A stretch of 46,273 nucleotides of DNA. Source: Caldimonas tepidiphila (GTDB lineage Bacteria; Pseudomonadota; Gammaproteobacteria; Burkholderiales; Burkholderiaceae_C). The translations under genes and the position numbers were made by a program. Below the pieces are notes generated by a model. It did not search any database, was not told the origin of the DNA, and worked only from the letters and a program-made list of their open reading frames with translations. Shown here piece after piece: positions 1 through 8,557 of this stretch; within the stretch, counting starts at the first letter, position 1; every line of letters starts with the position of its first letter. The stretch lies in assembly GCF_003569765.1 (NCBI RefSeq), contig NZ_KZ983960.1, positions 1 through 46,273 on the forward strand. Direction: 5' to 3'.

Positions 1-77
1 ATAACTCCGCCCGGGGTCAGGGGAAGCTCCCCCTCAATTCATTTGTGCAACAGAGCCGTTTCCGCCCCCGGGGCGAA

Positions 78-1406
78 TCAAGCTTCCCGCGGGTCTCCCG
101 CGCGCTCGAGCGCGCTCAGCAAGTCCTGCGGGTGCAGCATCGCCTCGCGCACGCTTCGCGCCGTTTCGTACTGGTGCAGCACCGGGTGCATTCGCGAAGC
201 GGTCGAGAGCGCCTCCCACACCGGGGCGAGCGCCTCGGGGTCCTGTGGGCCGCTGCGCAGGGATTCCCGGGCGAACGCGACGCTCGCGGGTTCGGCGAGC
301 AGCATGGCCTTGCCGGCGGGGCTCAGCAGCGGCACCTGCGGTTCGGGCGGCGCCGTGCAGCAGTAGCCGACCGCTGGCGGCAGCGAATCGCCCGCCCGGG
401 GCTGCAGCCTGCGGAGCGAGGCGCCGGAAAGGTGCACCACGCCCTCCGGGGACGCGAAGGCGTACTCCGCATCGGCATGCGCTTGCGCGAGCCGGTGCAG
501 GCCGCGGACCAGGCGCGGGAAGTCGGACGCGGCGGCCGCCGGGGAGGCCTTGACCTCGGCGAGAAGCACGATCTCGGCCGCGCCGCCCGCCTGCGGCTGC
601 CGCACGATCGCGGCATCCCACTCCTCCTTCGCCTTGTCCGTCGCGCCGGGGAAGCCGCCCGGGGTGCGCAAGCCCTGCACGACGCGGTAGCGGACCGGTA
701 CCGACTGCCGGCGGCCCAGCAGCTCGGCCATGGCCTGGAAGGCCTGCACGGTGCATGTCTCGGCGTCGGCGCCCAGCCGGGCTGCGGCGCGTCCCCTGGC
801 GGCGGCGGCCTCGCTGCCCGCGAGCGGTCCGCGGCGCGCGCAGAGCGCGCGGTAGCGCTGCACCGCCTCGCGCGCGAGCAGGGCCTGCCCCCGCTCCAGC
901 CGCTCGAGGCCCGGGCTGGCCCGGAGCGCCTCCAGCGCGGCGCGCAAGCACGCGTCCTCGAGCGACTCCTGCTGCGCAGTCAGCTGTCCGAGCGCCCGCT
1001 TCAGCCCGCTCCACGAGCCGGCTGCGGCGAGGGCGTGCAGGCGCGACAGCGCCTCCCGCATGGCGCCAGGCGCCATGCGGTGCAACTTGCCGGGATGGGC
1101 GATTGCGTCGATCGCCAGGCGGACGGCGCGCAGGTCGGCGGCGGCCTGCGCGGCCAGCCGTACATGCTCGTCGACCTCGGCCTCCTGCGCCCTCAGCACC
1201 AGCGCCTGGAAGGCCGGGTCGCCGCCCGAGGGGCGCAGCGCCGCGCCGATCAGCTGCGCGAGGGCCGCGATGAACAGTTGCCTCACTTCCGCGCCGGCCG
1301 GCGCCGCCTGCTGCCGTGCGACGCGCGCGGCCTCGATCGCGAAGGCGAGCGCGGTCTCCGCGTCGCGCGAGCCGGCCGCGCCGATGTCGACGGGCAGGGG
1401 CGGCAT
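78..1406 (-). CDS. Hypothetical protein with PD-(D/E)XK-like motif
   Basis: About 442 residues, no family recognised by name. The N-terminal two thirds is alanine-rich and helical-looking. The C-terminal third holds D264, then 19 residues, then E284-V-K286 at the end of a hydrophobic strand (IVLLAEVKAS). This D-x(10-30)-E-x-K pattern is typical of the PD-(D/E)XK nuclease fold. Function is inference from that motif only. No signal peptide or membrane segment is visible. It lies directly downstream of the ParA-like gene on the same strand, so the two are probably co-transcribed. The start is uncertain: ATG at 1406 is used here, but the frame stays open upstream, looks coding (LLLLAALRAAPRRYR) and has an in-frame TTG at 1466. 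No good ribosome binding site settles it. Confidence 0.75.
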   Translation of the reverse strand: MPPLPVDIGAAGSRDAETALAFAIEAARVARQQAAPAGAEVRQLFIAALAQLIGAALRPSGGDPAFQALVLRAQEAEVDEHVRLAAQAAADLRAVRLAIDAIAHPGKLHRMAPGAMREALSRLHALAAAGSWSGLKRALGQLTAQQESLEDACLRAALEALRASPGLERLERGQALLAREAVQRYRALCARRGPLAGSEAAAARGRAAARLGADAETCTVQAFQAMAELLGRRQSVPVRYRVVQGLRTPGGFPGATDKAKEEWDAAIVRQPQAGGAAEIVLLAEVKASPAAAASDFPRLVRGLHRLAQAHADAEYAFASPEGVVHLSGASLRRLQPRAGDSLPPAVGYCCTAPPEPQVPLLSPAGKAMLLAEPASVAFARESLRSGPQDPEALAPVWEALSTASRMHPVLHQYETARSVREAMLHPQDLLSALERAGDPREA

Positions 1407-1618
1407 CCGGTAGCGGCGCGGTGCGGCACGCAGGGCCGCGAGAAGGAGGAGGTCGTCGTGCTGCAAGCCGGTGCGAAGGGATTCGGGAATGCGGTGGAGC
1501 GTCCGGCAGATGATAGGCCGGAGCCGCTCCTGCGGGGCAGCGCGGCTCCGGGGGCGAGCCGCCCGGGCGCCATGGCGTCGTCGGCGCCGCCACGGGCGCC
1601 GGACCGGCCTGCGGGTCC

Positions 1619-2161
1619 TCAGGCCACCAGCTTCCTCAGCGCCTCGACGAGGGCGGCCGCCTCGTCGGCCGCGGACGCGTCGATCTCGGACGCGAGCCGG
1701 CCCGAGAGGCCGGCGCGGCGGTAGCTCGCCCGGTGGCACAGCATCCCGAGGACGGGGAGCTCGTAGGCGGCCAGCGCCTCCCGCAGCATCGCCTCGTCCT
1801 CCCCGGCGTCGATGTCGCAGCCGACGAAGGCCGCGCGCGCCGGGCTGTTGGACTTCACGAAGCGCACGGTGGCCTGCAGGTTGACCAGGTCGCAGAAGGA
1901 CGCCCTCACGGGAATCACGATCGCGTCGGCTGCAGCGAGCGTGGGCAGGATCGAGGGCTCGATCCCCGGCGGGCAGTCTGCCACCCAGTCCAGGCCGTCG
2001 TGCCGGGCAAGCGAATGCAGGGGCTGGCGGCGCCCGAGCCACTGCGTGGCGGTGGCCAGCGGATCGAGGTCGCGCAGCGGGACGCCGAGCAGCACCGAGA
2101 GCATCACCGCGACCGTCGTCTTGCCGGCGCCGCCCTTTTCGTTGTAGACCGCGATTCTCAT
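1619..2161 (-). CDS. ParA/MinD-like P-loop ATPase (short)
   Basis: 180 residues. The N-terminus carries a deviant Walker A motif, KGGAGKTT at residues 9-16, with the signature lysine K9 of the ParA/MinD/SIMIBI class. It is followed by DLDPLATA, a switch-like DCPPG segment (VADCPPGIEPS) and a VIPVRAS strand. Chromosomal ParA proteins are usually about 210-260 residues, so this is a compact version. Family members use ATP-dependent dimerisation to position DNA or protein cargo, or regulate partners. No parB-like gene or parS-like site is adjacent, so chromosome partitioning is not supported. The neighbour downstream is the PD-(D/E)XK-like protein, and the pair may work together (inference). ATG at 2161 places the P-loop at the usual distance from the N-terminus. 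Confidence 0.85.
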   Translation of the reverse strand: MRIAVYNEKGGAGKTTVAVMLSVLLGVPLRDLDPLATATQWLGRRQPLHSLARHDGLDWVADCPPGIEPSILPTLAAADAIVIPVRASFCDLVNLQATVRFVKSNSPARAAFVGCDIDAGEDEAMLREALAAYELPVLGMLCHRASYRRAGLSGRLASEIDASAADEAAALVEALRKLVA

Positions 2162-2331
2162 TGCTGCTCCACAGGCCGACCGTGACCTTGGAGGCATTAT
2201 CCGGCCGCCGCATGGCGATGCCGATCGGGCGTGCCGGGCTCTGCCAGGGGCCTTGCAGAGGGGAGGGGCCCGGAGCCGCCGCGGGGCCTCGCGTGCGTGG
2301 CCGAGCCTGCGGCGCGCTGTCGCCGGGCGCC

Positions 2332-4233
2332 TCAGCCCAGCAGCACGGCGTGCCGCCCGCGCAGCAGGGCAGCCATCTCGGGCGCCGGCACCGGCCGGCC
2401 GAACAGGTAGCCCTGGGCCTCGTCGCAGCCCATGGCGCGCAGCATCGCGGCCTGGCCCGGGGTCTCCACGCCCTCGGCCACCACGCTCAGCCCGAGCGCC
2501 TGTCCCATCGAGATGATGGCGCGCGCGATCGCCGCGTCGTCGGCGTCCTCCGCGAGGTCGCGCACGAAGGAGCGGTCGATCTTGAGGATGCTGACCGGGA
2601 AACGCTTGAGGTAGGCGAGGCTCGAGTAGCCGGTGCCGAAGTCGTCGATCGCGAGGCGCACGCCCATGCCGCGCAGCGCGGCGAGCGTGTCGCGCATCTG
2701 CCCGGGGTCCTGCATCATCACGCTCTCCGTGAACTCGATCTCCAGCCGGCGGCCGCTCAGCCCGCGGGACGCCAGGCAGTGGCGCACGTGCGCCAGCAGC
2801 CGCGCGGCGTCGCGCATCTGGCGGCCCGAAACGTTGACGGCCACCGGCACCGGCGGCAGCCCGGCGTCCTGCCAGGACCGCGCCTGCCGGCAGGCCTCGG
2901 CGATCACCCATTCGCCGATCGGCACGATGAGCCCGTTCTCCTCGGCCGCCGGGATGAAGCGGGCCGGCGGCACGAGTCCCTGCGACGGGGAGCGCCAGCG
3001 CAGCAGCGCCTCCATGCCGACGATCTCGCCGGAGGCCAGCGCCAGCCGCGGCTGGTAGTGCAGCTCGAACTCGCCCCGCTCCAGCGCGAGCCGCAGCGCG
3101 CCGGCGAGCGCGAGCTGCGTCCGCGCGTGCTCGCTCATGCTGCAGGCGTAGTGGCGGGACAGGTTGCCGCCCTCGTCCTTGGCGCGGTACATCGCGGTGT
3201 CGGCGTTCTTCAGCAGGCTGGCGAGGTCCTCGCCGTCGCGCGGGAAGAGGGCGACGCCGACGCTCGCGTTGACGAACAGCGTGTGCCCGTCGACGGTCAC
3301 CGGCTGCTCGACGCAGCGCAGGATCTTGTCCGCGACGCGGTCCACGTCGGCCGGCCGCTTCAGCCCGCCCAGCAGCACGACGAACTCGTCGCCGCCGAGG
3401 CGGGTGACGGTGTCGGTTTCCCGCACCGTGCGGAGCAGCCGTGCCGCGACGACCTTGAGCAGCTCGTCGCCGAGGCCGTGGCCGAAGCTGTCGTTGATGT
3501 GCTTGAAGCGGTCGAGGTCGAGGAAGAGCAGGGCCAGCAGTTCGCCCGCGCGACGCGATTGCGCCGCCATGTGCTGCACCTTCTCGGCCAGCAGCACCCG
3601 GTTGGGCAGGCCGGTGAGCGCGTCGTGCGTGGCGAGGAACTCGATGCGCGCGGTGTGCTCCTCCAGGCGCTCGCGGTACTCGATGCTCGCCATCGCCTGC
3701 CGCGTGAGCGGCGCGAAGCGCTCCAGCGTGGCGACATGGTGCTTGTCGAAGAACGCGCGCCGCGAGTGGGTGAACACCAGCACGGAGCAGCGCGCGCCGG
3801 CGTGCAGCGGCACGTGCAGCGCCGAGCGCGGGCGCTGGTCCCCCGCGAGCGGCTGCGCCTGCCATTCCGGCACCGCGGCGACGTCGAACACGGCCACGGT
3901 CTTGCCGGACAGCACCCGCTGCAGCATCGCGGCCGGCTGCCAGCGCGTGCCGTCGAAGGCCGGGTGGGTGGACTCGGTGACCTCGAGCCCGCCCCCGGGG
4001 CACTCCTGCATTAGGAAGGCCTCCTCGAAGGGCGCGAAGCGCTGCAGCACGGCGGTGAGCGCCGCGAACACCTGGCGCTTGTTCTGCGCCTGCGTGAGCA
4101 CGCGCAGGCCCTCGAGCAGCGTCTCGGTCTGCAGCCGCATCTGCCGCTCGTGATCGCGGGCGCGGCCGAGGTCGATCAGCGCCTCGCGCAGCTCCTCGGC
4201 GGAGCGGTTCTCGCCGGCGAAGGCGCCGCTCAT
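2332..4233 (-). CDS. GAF-GGDEF-EAL cyclic di-GMP enzyme
   Basis: 633 residues. Domains in order: an N-terminal helix, a GAF-like sensor (about 45-190), a GGDEF domain (about 205-370) and an EAL domain (about 390-625). The diguanylate cyclase motif GGDEF is intact at 280-284, with an inhibitory I-site RxxD (RETD) five residues before it. The EAL domain has EAL at 408-410, NVSGRQ, EFTESV, DDFGTG, the lysine of ILKID, AEGVET and the terminal QGYLFGRP, so both synthesis and hydrolysis of c-di-GMP look chemically possible. Net direction cannot be told from sequence. There is no membrane segment, so it is probably cytoplasmic. Its ATG overlaps the stop of the FIST gene (ATGA), implying translational coupling and that FIST may supply its input. 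Confidence 0.95.
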   Translation of the reverse strand: MSGAFAGENRSAEELREALIDLGRARDHERQMRLQTETLLEGLRVLTQAQNKRQVFAALTAVLQRFAPFEEAFLMQECPGGGLEVTESTHPAFDGTRWQPAAMLQRVLSGKTVAVFDVAAVPEWQAQPLAGDQRPRSALHVPLHAGARCSVLVFTHSRRAFFDKHHVATLERFAPLTRQAMASIEYRERLEEHTARIEFLATHDALTGLPNRVLLAEKVQHMAAQSRRAGELLALLFLDLDRFKHINDSFGHGLGDELLKVVAARLLRTVRETDTVTRLGGDEFVVLLGGLKRPADVDRVADKILRCVEQPVTVDGHTLFVNASVGVALFPRDGEDLASLLKNADTAMYRAKDEGGNLSRHYACSMSEHARTQLALAGALRLALERGEFELHYQPRLALASGEIVGMEALLRWRSPSQGLVPPARFIPAAEENGLIVPIGEWVIAEACRQARSWQDAGLPPVPVAVNVSGRQMRDAARLLAHVRHCLASRGLSGRRLEIEFTESVMMQDPGQMRDTLAALRGMGVRLAIDDFGTGYSSLAYLKRFPVSILKIDRSFVRDLAEDADDAAIARAIISMGQALGLSVVAEGVETPGQAAMLRAMGCDEAQGYLFGRPVPAPEMAALLRGRHAVLLG

Positions 4234-5435
4234 CGCGCCCCCCGCGAGAACACCAGCGAGGAGATCATCAGGTTGCCGTGCACGCTCTGCCGCGAGGCCA
4301 CGCTGCCCTGCTCGCCGAAGGTGAAGGTGCCGAGGAAGGGCCGACCGTCCAGCGACCGGTTCAGCCCCTCGACGACCCGGGCCATGTCGTCCCGCACGGT
4401 CAGCATGCAGCCGCCGCAGTACACCACCAGCGCGCCCTCGAGGTCGCCGCGCGGCAGGCTCTCGAACTCGAGCGCCGCGTCGGTGACCCGTGCGGCGCGC
4501 GTCAGCAGGCTGGCCGGCGAGCCCTGCATCAGCACCACCTCCTCGCCCGCCTCGACGCGGGTGAACAGGCTGAGTGCGCCGCCGGGAAGCACGGCGTCCG
4601 GGTGCGAGAGCTTGTAGACCGGGATGTGGCCCACGGTGCCCGCGACCCGCCCGAGCGGATACAGCGAGGTCGAGGGCAGGATGACGCCGCCGGCCAGTGC
4701 GTCGCGGATCAGGCCGCCGGTCCACTCGTCGTACACCTCGGCCGCGGGCCGCCCGTCGATGCGGTGCAGCACGCGGCCCTGCGCCTCGGTGATGCGGCCG
4801 CTGCAGTGCGTCGGCGAGTAGCCGCTCTGGAAGGAGGAGGCGCAGCGCAGTCCGGTGTAGAGGACCGTCACCACCACGCCGCTGCGCAGCCAGGCGTCGC
4901 GCGTCAGCAGGCTCCAGCGGCCGGCCACGCCGTTGTCGGCGCAAGTGCCGCCGAGCACCGGCACCGCGTCGCCGAGCACCTGGCGCAGGCCCTCCAGCAC
5001 CTCCTCCTCCTGTCCCGGCGAGGCGCTGATCCACACCAGGTCCGGCAACTCCCCCGGCCGCCCGGCCTGCGCCAGGGCACGGTCGAGCGCGCCGATCGCG
5101 GCCTGCCGGGCGTCGGGCAGCAGCGGCCCGATCCCGACCCCGACCGAGGCCTCGGCATCGGCATCGGCCAGGCCCCACAGGCCGAGCGCGCGGCCGTCGT
5201 CGCCGTGGTAGCCCTCCTCGGTCATCACGCCGAGGCAGCTCGAGGCGCCGTGCACGCGCACCGACGCCGGCAAGGCCTCCAGGGCTGCGAGCAAGGCGTC
5301 GGGTTCGTAGGCCTCGGTGTGGCAGACGAGCAGCAGGGACGGGTCGGTGCCCAGCCGGGCACGAAGCCGCGCGTAGGCGCCGGCGAAGGCCGGCAGGGCC
5401 TGCTCATTGGTGCTCCACGCAGTGGCGATCCTCAT
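4230..5435 (-). CDS. FIST domain signal-sensing protein
   Basis: 401 residues matching the FIST N plus FIST C architecture. The N-terminal part has LLLVCHTEAYEPDALLAAL and the HGASSCLGVMTEEGY segment characteristic of the FIST N domain. The C-terminal part has GALVVYCGGCML and the FLGTFTFGEQG motif of the FIST C domain. FIST proteins are predicted intracellular small-ligand sensors, often found with GGDEF/EAL or chemotaxis genes. The start is ATG at 5435, where homology begins; the frame stays open for 24 further codons that look non-coding. The stop overlaps the start of the GGDEF-EAL gene by four bases, so the two form a sensor/output pair. The ligand is unknown. Confidence 0.92.
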   Translation of the reverse strand: MRIATAWSTNEQALPAFAGAYARLRARLGTDPSLLLVCHTEAYEPDALLAALEALPASVRVHGASSCLGVMTEEGYHGDDGRALGLWGLADADAEASVGVGIGPLLPDARQAAIGALDRALAQAGRPGELPDLVWISASPGQEEEVLEGLRQVLGDAVPVLGGTCADNGVAGRWSLLTRDAWLRSGVVVTVLYTGLRCASSFQSGYSPTHCSGRITEAQGRVLHRIDGRPAAEVYDEWTGGLIRDALAGGVILPSTSLYPLGRVAGTVGHIPVYKLSHPDAVLPGGALSLFTRVEAGEEVVLMQGSPASLLTRAARVTDAALEFESLPRGDLEGALVVYCGGCMLTVRDDMARVVEGLNRSLDGRPFLGTFTFGEQGSVASRQSVHGNLMISSLVFSRGAR

Positions 5436-5979
5436 CACGCTGTGTCGCGCCGGGCGGGCGCGTCCTTTTTCGTACGACTGATCGGATTTCGGCCCTGCAG
5501 ATGCCAACTTGAATTTCAGGCACGAGTTTCCAGAATGCGGAATTGATGGATGAATCCGCTAGGGTTTGGCGGGAGGCGTGGTAAAAAAACTGAAATCTAG
5601 GAGATTAAGCAGAAAATAATGTGGTTAATGCTTAGGTTTGATTTCTGTCAATGAGGGAATAACCTGAAAGGATCAAGGCTCCGGTTCCCCGCTGAGGCCC
5701 GGCTCCATCTCTCCCGAGGGGACGCGTGCGGCTGCCGCCCTGACGCTGCTCGCCCCGCACGACGCGACCCGGCCCGATACTGGGCGTTCCGGGGCGTACC
5801 CGGGGGTGCAGCGGGGGTGAATCGATGGAAGCAGTGAAACCGGGTCCGGAGGCCGGCCGCAGGGCGGGCGAAGGAAAGGGGCTCCGTCCGACCGGGCCGC
5901 GAGGCCGTGACCCGGTGGCCGGCCATCCCCGGCCGTGCGCTGCGCGCGGCTGCCGGTAAGGCGGCTCGCCAAGCGTCCG
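5436..5979. other. Intergenic region with AT-rich island
   Basis: This gap lies between the divergent FIST and GNAT genes. Bases about 5578-5665 are strikingly AT-rich compared with everything around them (it contains GTAAAAAAACTG and AGAAAATAATGTGG). Promoters for both sides could sit here, but I cannot assign confident -35/-10 pairs. I see no convincing coding sequence, RNA gene or repeat. Confidence 0.5.
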
Positions 5980-6447
5980 ATGGTCGCCGGGTTCTCAGTG
6001 CGCTTCGCCGGGCCTGCCGACGCCGCACCGATCGCGCGGATGTCCCGCGACTACATCGAGCACGGCCTGCCATGGGGATGGACGCGAGGACGCGTCATGC
6101 ACGCGATCCGGGATCCGGACACGAACGTGGTGCTCGTCGAGGCGCAGGGGACGGTGGCGGGCTTCGGGATCATGAGCTACCGCGACGAGGAAGCGCACCT
6201 GCTGCTGCTCGCCGTGCGCCCGGAATGCCGTCGCCAGGGCATCGCAAGCGCCATCCTCGCCTGGCTCGAGCAGGCGGCGCGCGCCGCCGGTGCGGTGCGG
6301 ATCCGCGTCGAGGCCCGGTGGCACAACGATGCCGCGCGCAGCTTCTACAGCGAGCACGGCTACCACGAGCGGGCCATCGGCAAGGGGATGTACGGCGCTG
6401 CCGTGGACGGCGTGCTGTTGGAGAAGTGGCTGCGCGTCGAGGGCTGA
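5980..6447 (+). CDS. GNAT family N-acetyltransferase
   Basis: 155 residues from ATG 5980 (an in-frame GTG at 5935 would add 15). The GNAT core is clear: a strand-helix start (VRFAGPADAAPIARMSRDYIE), central strands ending in LLLLAVRPECRRQGIASAIL, where RRQGIA is the acetyl-CoA pyrophosphate-binding Q/RxxGxG/A motif, and the C-terminal ARSFYSEHGYHE motif with its conserved tyrosine. These enzymes transfer an acetyl group from acetyl-CoA to an amine; the substrate cannot be predicted here. It is cytoplasmic. The gene is followed by a strong inverted repeat and then by an unrelated gene, so it is probably monocistronic. Confidence 0.88.
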   Translation: MVAGFSVRFAGPADAAPIARMSRDYIEHGLPWGWTRGRVMHAIRDPDTNVVLVEAQGTVAGFGIMSYRDEEAHLLLLAVRPECRRQGIASAILAWLEQAARAAGAVRIRVEARWHNDAARSFYSEHGYHERAIGKGMYGAAVDGVLLEKWLRVEG

Positions 6448-6491
6448 GCCGCTTGCCGGGCGACATTCTTGCTGCCCGGCTGGCAAGCGGC
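6448..6491 (+). terminator. Bulged inverted repeat after GNAT gene
   Basis: It starts immediately after the TGA of the acetyltransferase gene. The left arm GCCGCTTGCCGGGC (6448-6461) pairs with the right arm at 6474-6491, with a four-base bulge and a 12-base loop. No T-tract follows, so intrinsic termination is plausible but not certain. Confidence 0.5.
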
Positions 6492-6582
6492 CCGCGGCGG
6501 GCCGCACGCGCAAGGAGCGGCAGAACTTGAACGATCACGTCCACGAGCAAGGCGGGGCAGCGCGGCAGCCGGAGGCCGGCCG

Positions 6583-7704
6583 ATGAGCCCCCTGCGGCAG
6601 CTGCTGGGCATCGGGCGGCGCGGCGGCGTGCAGGTCTCTCCCTCCGGCGGCGCGGCGCCCGCCGGGGTGGTGCAGGTCTCGGGCATGCGGCTGGAGAGCG
6701 TCGAGGATGGACGACTGCGGCTGACGCTGGAGCAGCTCACGCTGCGCAACCTGCGGCTGCATGCCGGCGTCGCCGAGGTCGGCGTCGCGCAGCTCGTGCT
6801 TCACGAGGCCGTGGTCACGCTCGCGATGGCCGAGGCCGGCGCCGGCTTCGAGCTGCTCGGCCTCGTGGCCCGGGAAATCCGGCTGCAAGGCCTGCAGGCG
6901 GCGCTGTCGAGCGCGGCCGGCTGCCGGGTGCCGGCCGCCGGCGACTGGCGGCTCGACGCGCTCGGCGGCATGGAGGGCCGGCTGCACGCCTTCATCACCG
7001 ACGCGGCCTGGATCATCGACGCCGGCGTCAACGTGCCGGTGCAGCAGGGGCAGGTGGACTTCAACCGCGTCACCGTCGAGCATGTCGGCCCCGACTCGTC
7101 GATGGGCGTGAGCCCGGCCGGCCTCTACGTCGACGCGCGGCACGGCGGCCGCAGCTTCCTGTTCCTTTTCACCGATGGGAAGGTTCCCGGCGCGAGCTTC
7201 GAGAAGCGCGCGGGCGGCCGCCCGCGCGGCGCCGTCACCGACCGGGGCCGGATCGACCTGCGGGCCTTCGCCGAGGGCCTGCTCGCCCGCGGCGGGGTGA
7301 AGTCGATCGGACGCAGCGCCGACCGGCACGTCGAGTCGACCGTCGACCGCACCCGCCTCGACGGCGAGCTGCGGCTCGGCGACGGCATGCTCGGCGCGGG
7401 GCCGCACCACCTGAGGCTGGAAGGGCAGGCGCAGGGCCGCAACCGCGTGCGGCTCTCCGCGGCGGTGCTCGGGCACAAGCTGATGCTGCACATGCCGGAG
7501 CTGGCGGCGGCCGACGCGGCCTTCGAGCTGCTCGGCATGGCGGCCCGCACCGGCGCGATCTCGGCCTGCGTCGAAGTGGAGGCGACCGAGCTGCGGGCGG
7601 ATCCCGGGGCCGGCTGCGGACCGGCACTGCGCATCGACGTGGACGAGCTCACGGTGCGGGACGTGGTGCTCGGCGAGCCGCCGCAAGCGGCCTCCGGGGG
7701 ATGA
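6583..7704 (+). CDS. Hypothetical protein, repetitive beta-strand type
   Basis: 373 residues, not recognised. The sequence consists largely of short amphipathic strands with a repeated LxLExLTLRNLRLHAGxAEVG flavour (residues about 35-75) and again near the C-terminus (LRIDVDELTVRDVVLG). This hints at a beta-helix or AsmA-like/lipid-handling fold, but no family motif is visible and this is only an impression. There is no signal peptide. Cysteines are few (AGCRV, SACVE, GAGCGP). The start at ATG 6583 begins a clean protein (MSPLRQLLGIGRRGG); the frame is open further upstream but runs into the inverted repeat region. It lies between the GNAT gene and a secreted protein on the same strand. Confidence 0.7.
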   Translation: MSPLRQLLGIGRRGGVQVSPSGGAAPAGVVQVSGMRLESVEDGRLRLTLEQLTLRNLRLHAGVAEVGVAQLVLHEAVVTLAMAEAGAGFELLGLVAREIRLQGLQAALSSAAGCRVPAAGDWRLDALGGMEGRLHAFITDAAWIIDAGVNVPVQQGQVDFNRVTVEHVGPDSSMGVSPAGLYVDARHGGRSFLFLFTDGKVPGASFEKRAGGRPRGAVTDRGRIDLRAFAEGLLARGGVKSIGRSADRHVESTVDRTRLDGELRLGDGMLGAGPHHLRLEGQAQGRNRVRLSAAVLGHKLMLHMPELAAADAAFELLGMAARTGAISACVEVEATELRADPGAGCGPALRIDVDELTVRDVVLGEPPQAASGG

Positions 7705-7771
7705 GGCGCGGGCCCGGGCGGACCGCGCGAGCGCGCGGTCTAATACCGGCTTTTCGCCGCAGGAGTCTTGC

Positions 7772-8521
7772 ATGTTTCGCCGTTCGTCCCGTTCGCCGCT
7801 CCCCCGCTCGTGCGGCGCGGCGCGCTGCCTGGCCTTCGTCGCCGCTGCCGTGCTGGCACAGCCCGCCTCGGCAGGCCGCCCTCTGGTCACCGACGACGCC
7901 GGAGTCGTTCCGGCCGGCGCCTGCCAGCTCGAGCTGTTCTCGGAGCGGCTCCGGGACGAGCGCGCGAACTGGGCGGTGCCGGCCTGCAATCCCTTCGGGA
8001 ACACCGAGATCGGCGTCGGCATCGGGCGCGGGCGGGACGAGGCGGGCGAGAGCCGCCGGCTGAGTTCCTGGCAGCTGAAGACCGTGCTGCGCGAGCACGA
8101 GGGCGAGCGCGCCGGGTTCGGGCTGATGCTGCTCGACCGGCGCGACCGCGCGGTTCACCGGGGCCGGCTGGGGGACACCGAGCTGAAGGGGCTCGCGACG
8201 CTGCCGCTGCGCGGCGAGGACCTTCTCGTCCATGCCAACCTGGGCTGGCTGCGCGAGCGCGACGGCGAAGCCGCCTCCCGCGGCAATGCCGCCACCTGGG
8301 CCACGGCGCTCGACTGGCAGATCGTTCCCGGTGTCCGCGGCTCGCTCGAAGGCTACGGCAGCAGCGGGGAGCGGCCCTCGGCGCAGTTCGGGCTCCGCCA
8401 CGAGCTCGTTCCCGGTCATGTCCAGATCGATGCCAGCGTCGGTGCCCAATTCGGGCGCAGCCGCGAGAGCCGCTTCCTGACGATCGGCCTGGTGTTCGTC
8501 ACGCCGTCCTTGCTGCGCTGA
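7772..8521 (+). CDS. Secreted outer-membrane-type hypothetical protein
   Basis: 249 residues. A signal peptide is clear: positively charged start (MFRRSSRSP), hydrophobic core (CLAFVAAAVLA) and a likely cleavage after QPASA near residue 35. The mature part begins RPLVTDDAGVVPAGACQLELF and then alternates beta-strand segments (GFGLMLLDRRD, LLVHANLGWL, VRGSLEGYGSS, VQIDASVGAQFG) ending in a strand (FLTIGLVFVTP). This looks like a small outer-membrane beta-barrel of the transporter / MetA-pathway type, where the TDDAG start is common. AGGAGTC lies ten bases before the ATG, a good ribosome binding site. Substrate and role are unknown. Confidence 0.75.
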   Translation: MFRRSSRSPLPRSCGAARCLAFVAAAVLAQPASAGRPLVTDDAGVVPAGACQLELFSERLRDERANWAVPACNPFGNTEIGVGIGRGRDEAGESRRLSSWQLKTVLREHEGERAGFGLMLLDRRDRAVHRGRLGDTELKGLATLPLRGEDLLVHANLGWLRERDGEAASRGNAATWATALDWQIVPGVRGSLEGYGSSGERPSAQFGLRHELVPGHVQIDASVGAQFGRSRESRFLTIGLVFVTPSLLR

Positions 8522-8557
8522 AGCAGGAAGGGCGGCGTGCCGCGCTGCGCCGCTGTC

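Noticed and set aside
19-34. AGGGG/CCCCT hairpin after the first gene as a terminator
   Set aside because: Only a 5-bp stem with no T-tract on the minus strand; too weak to call.
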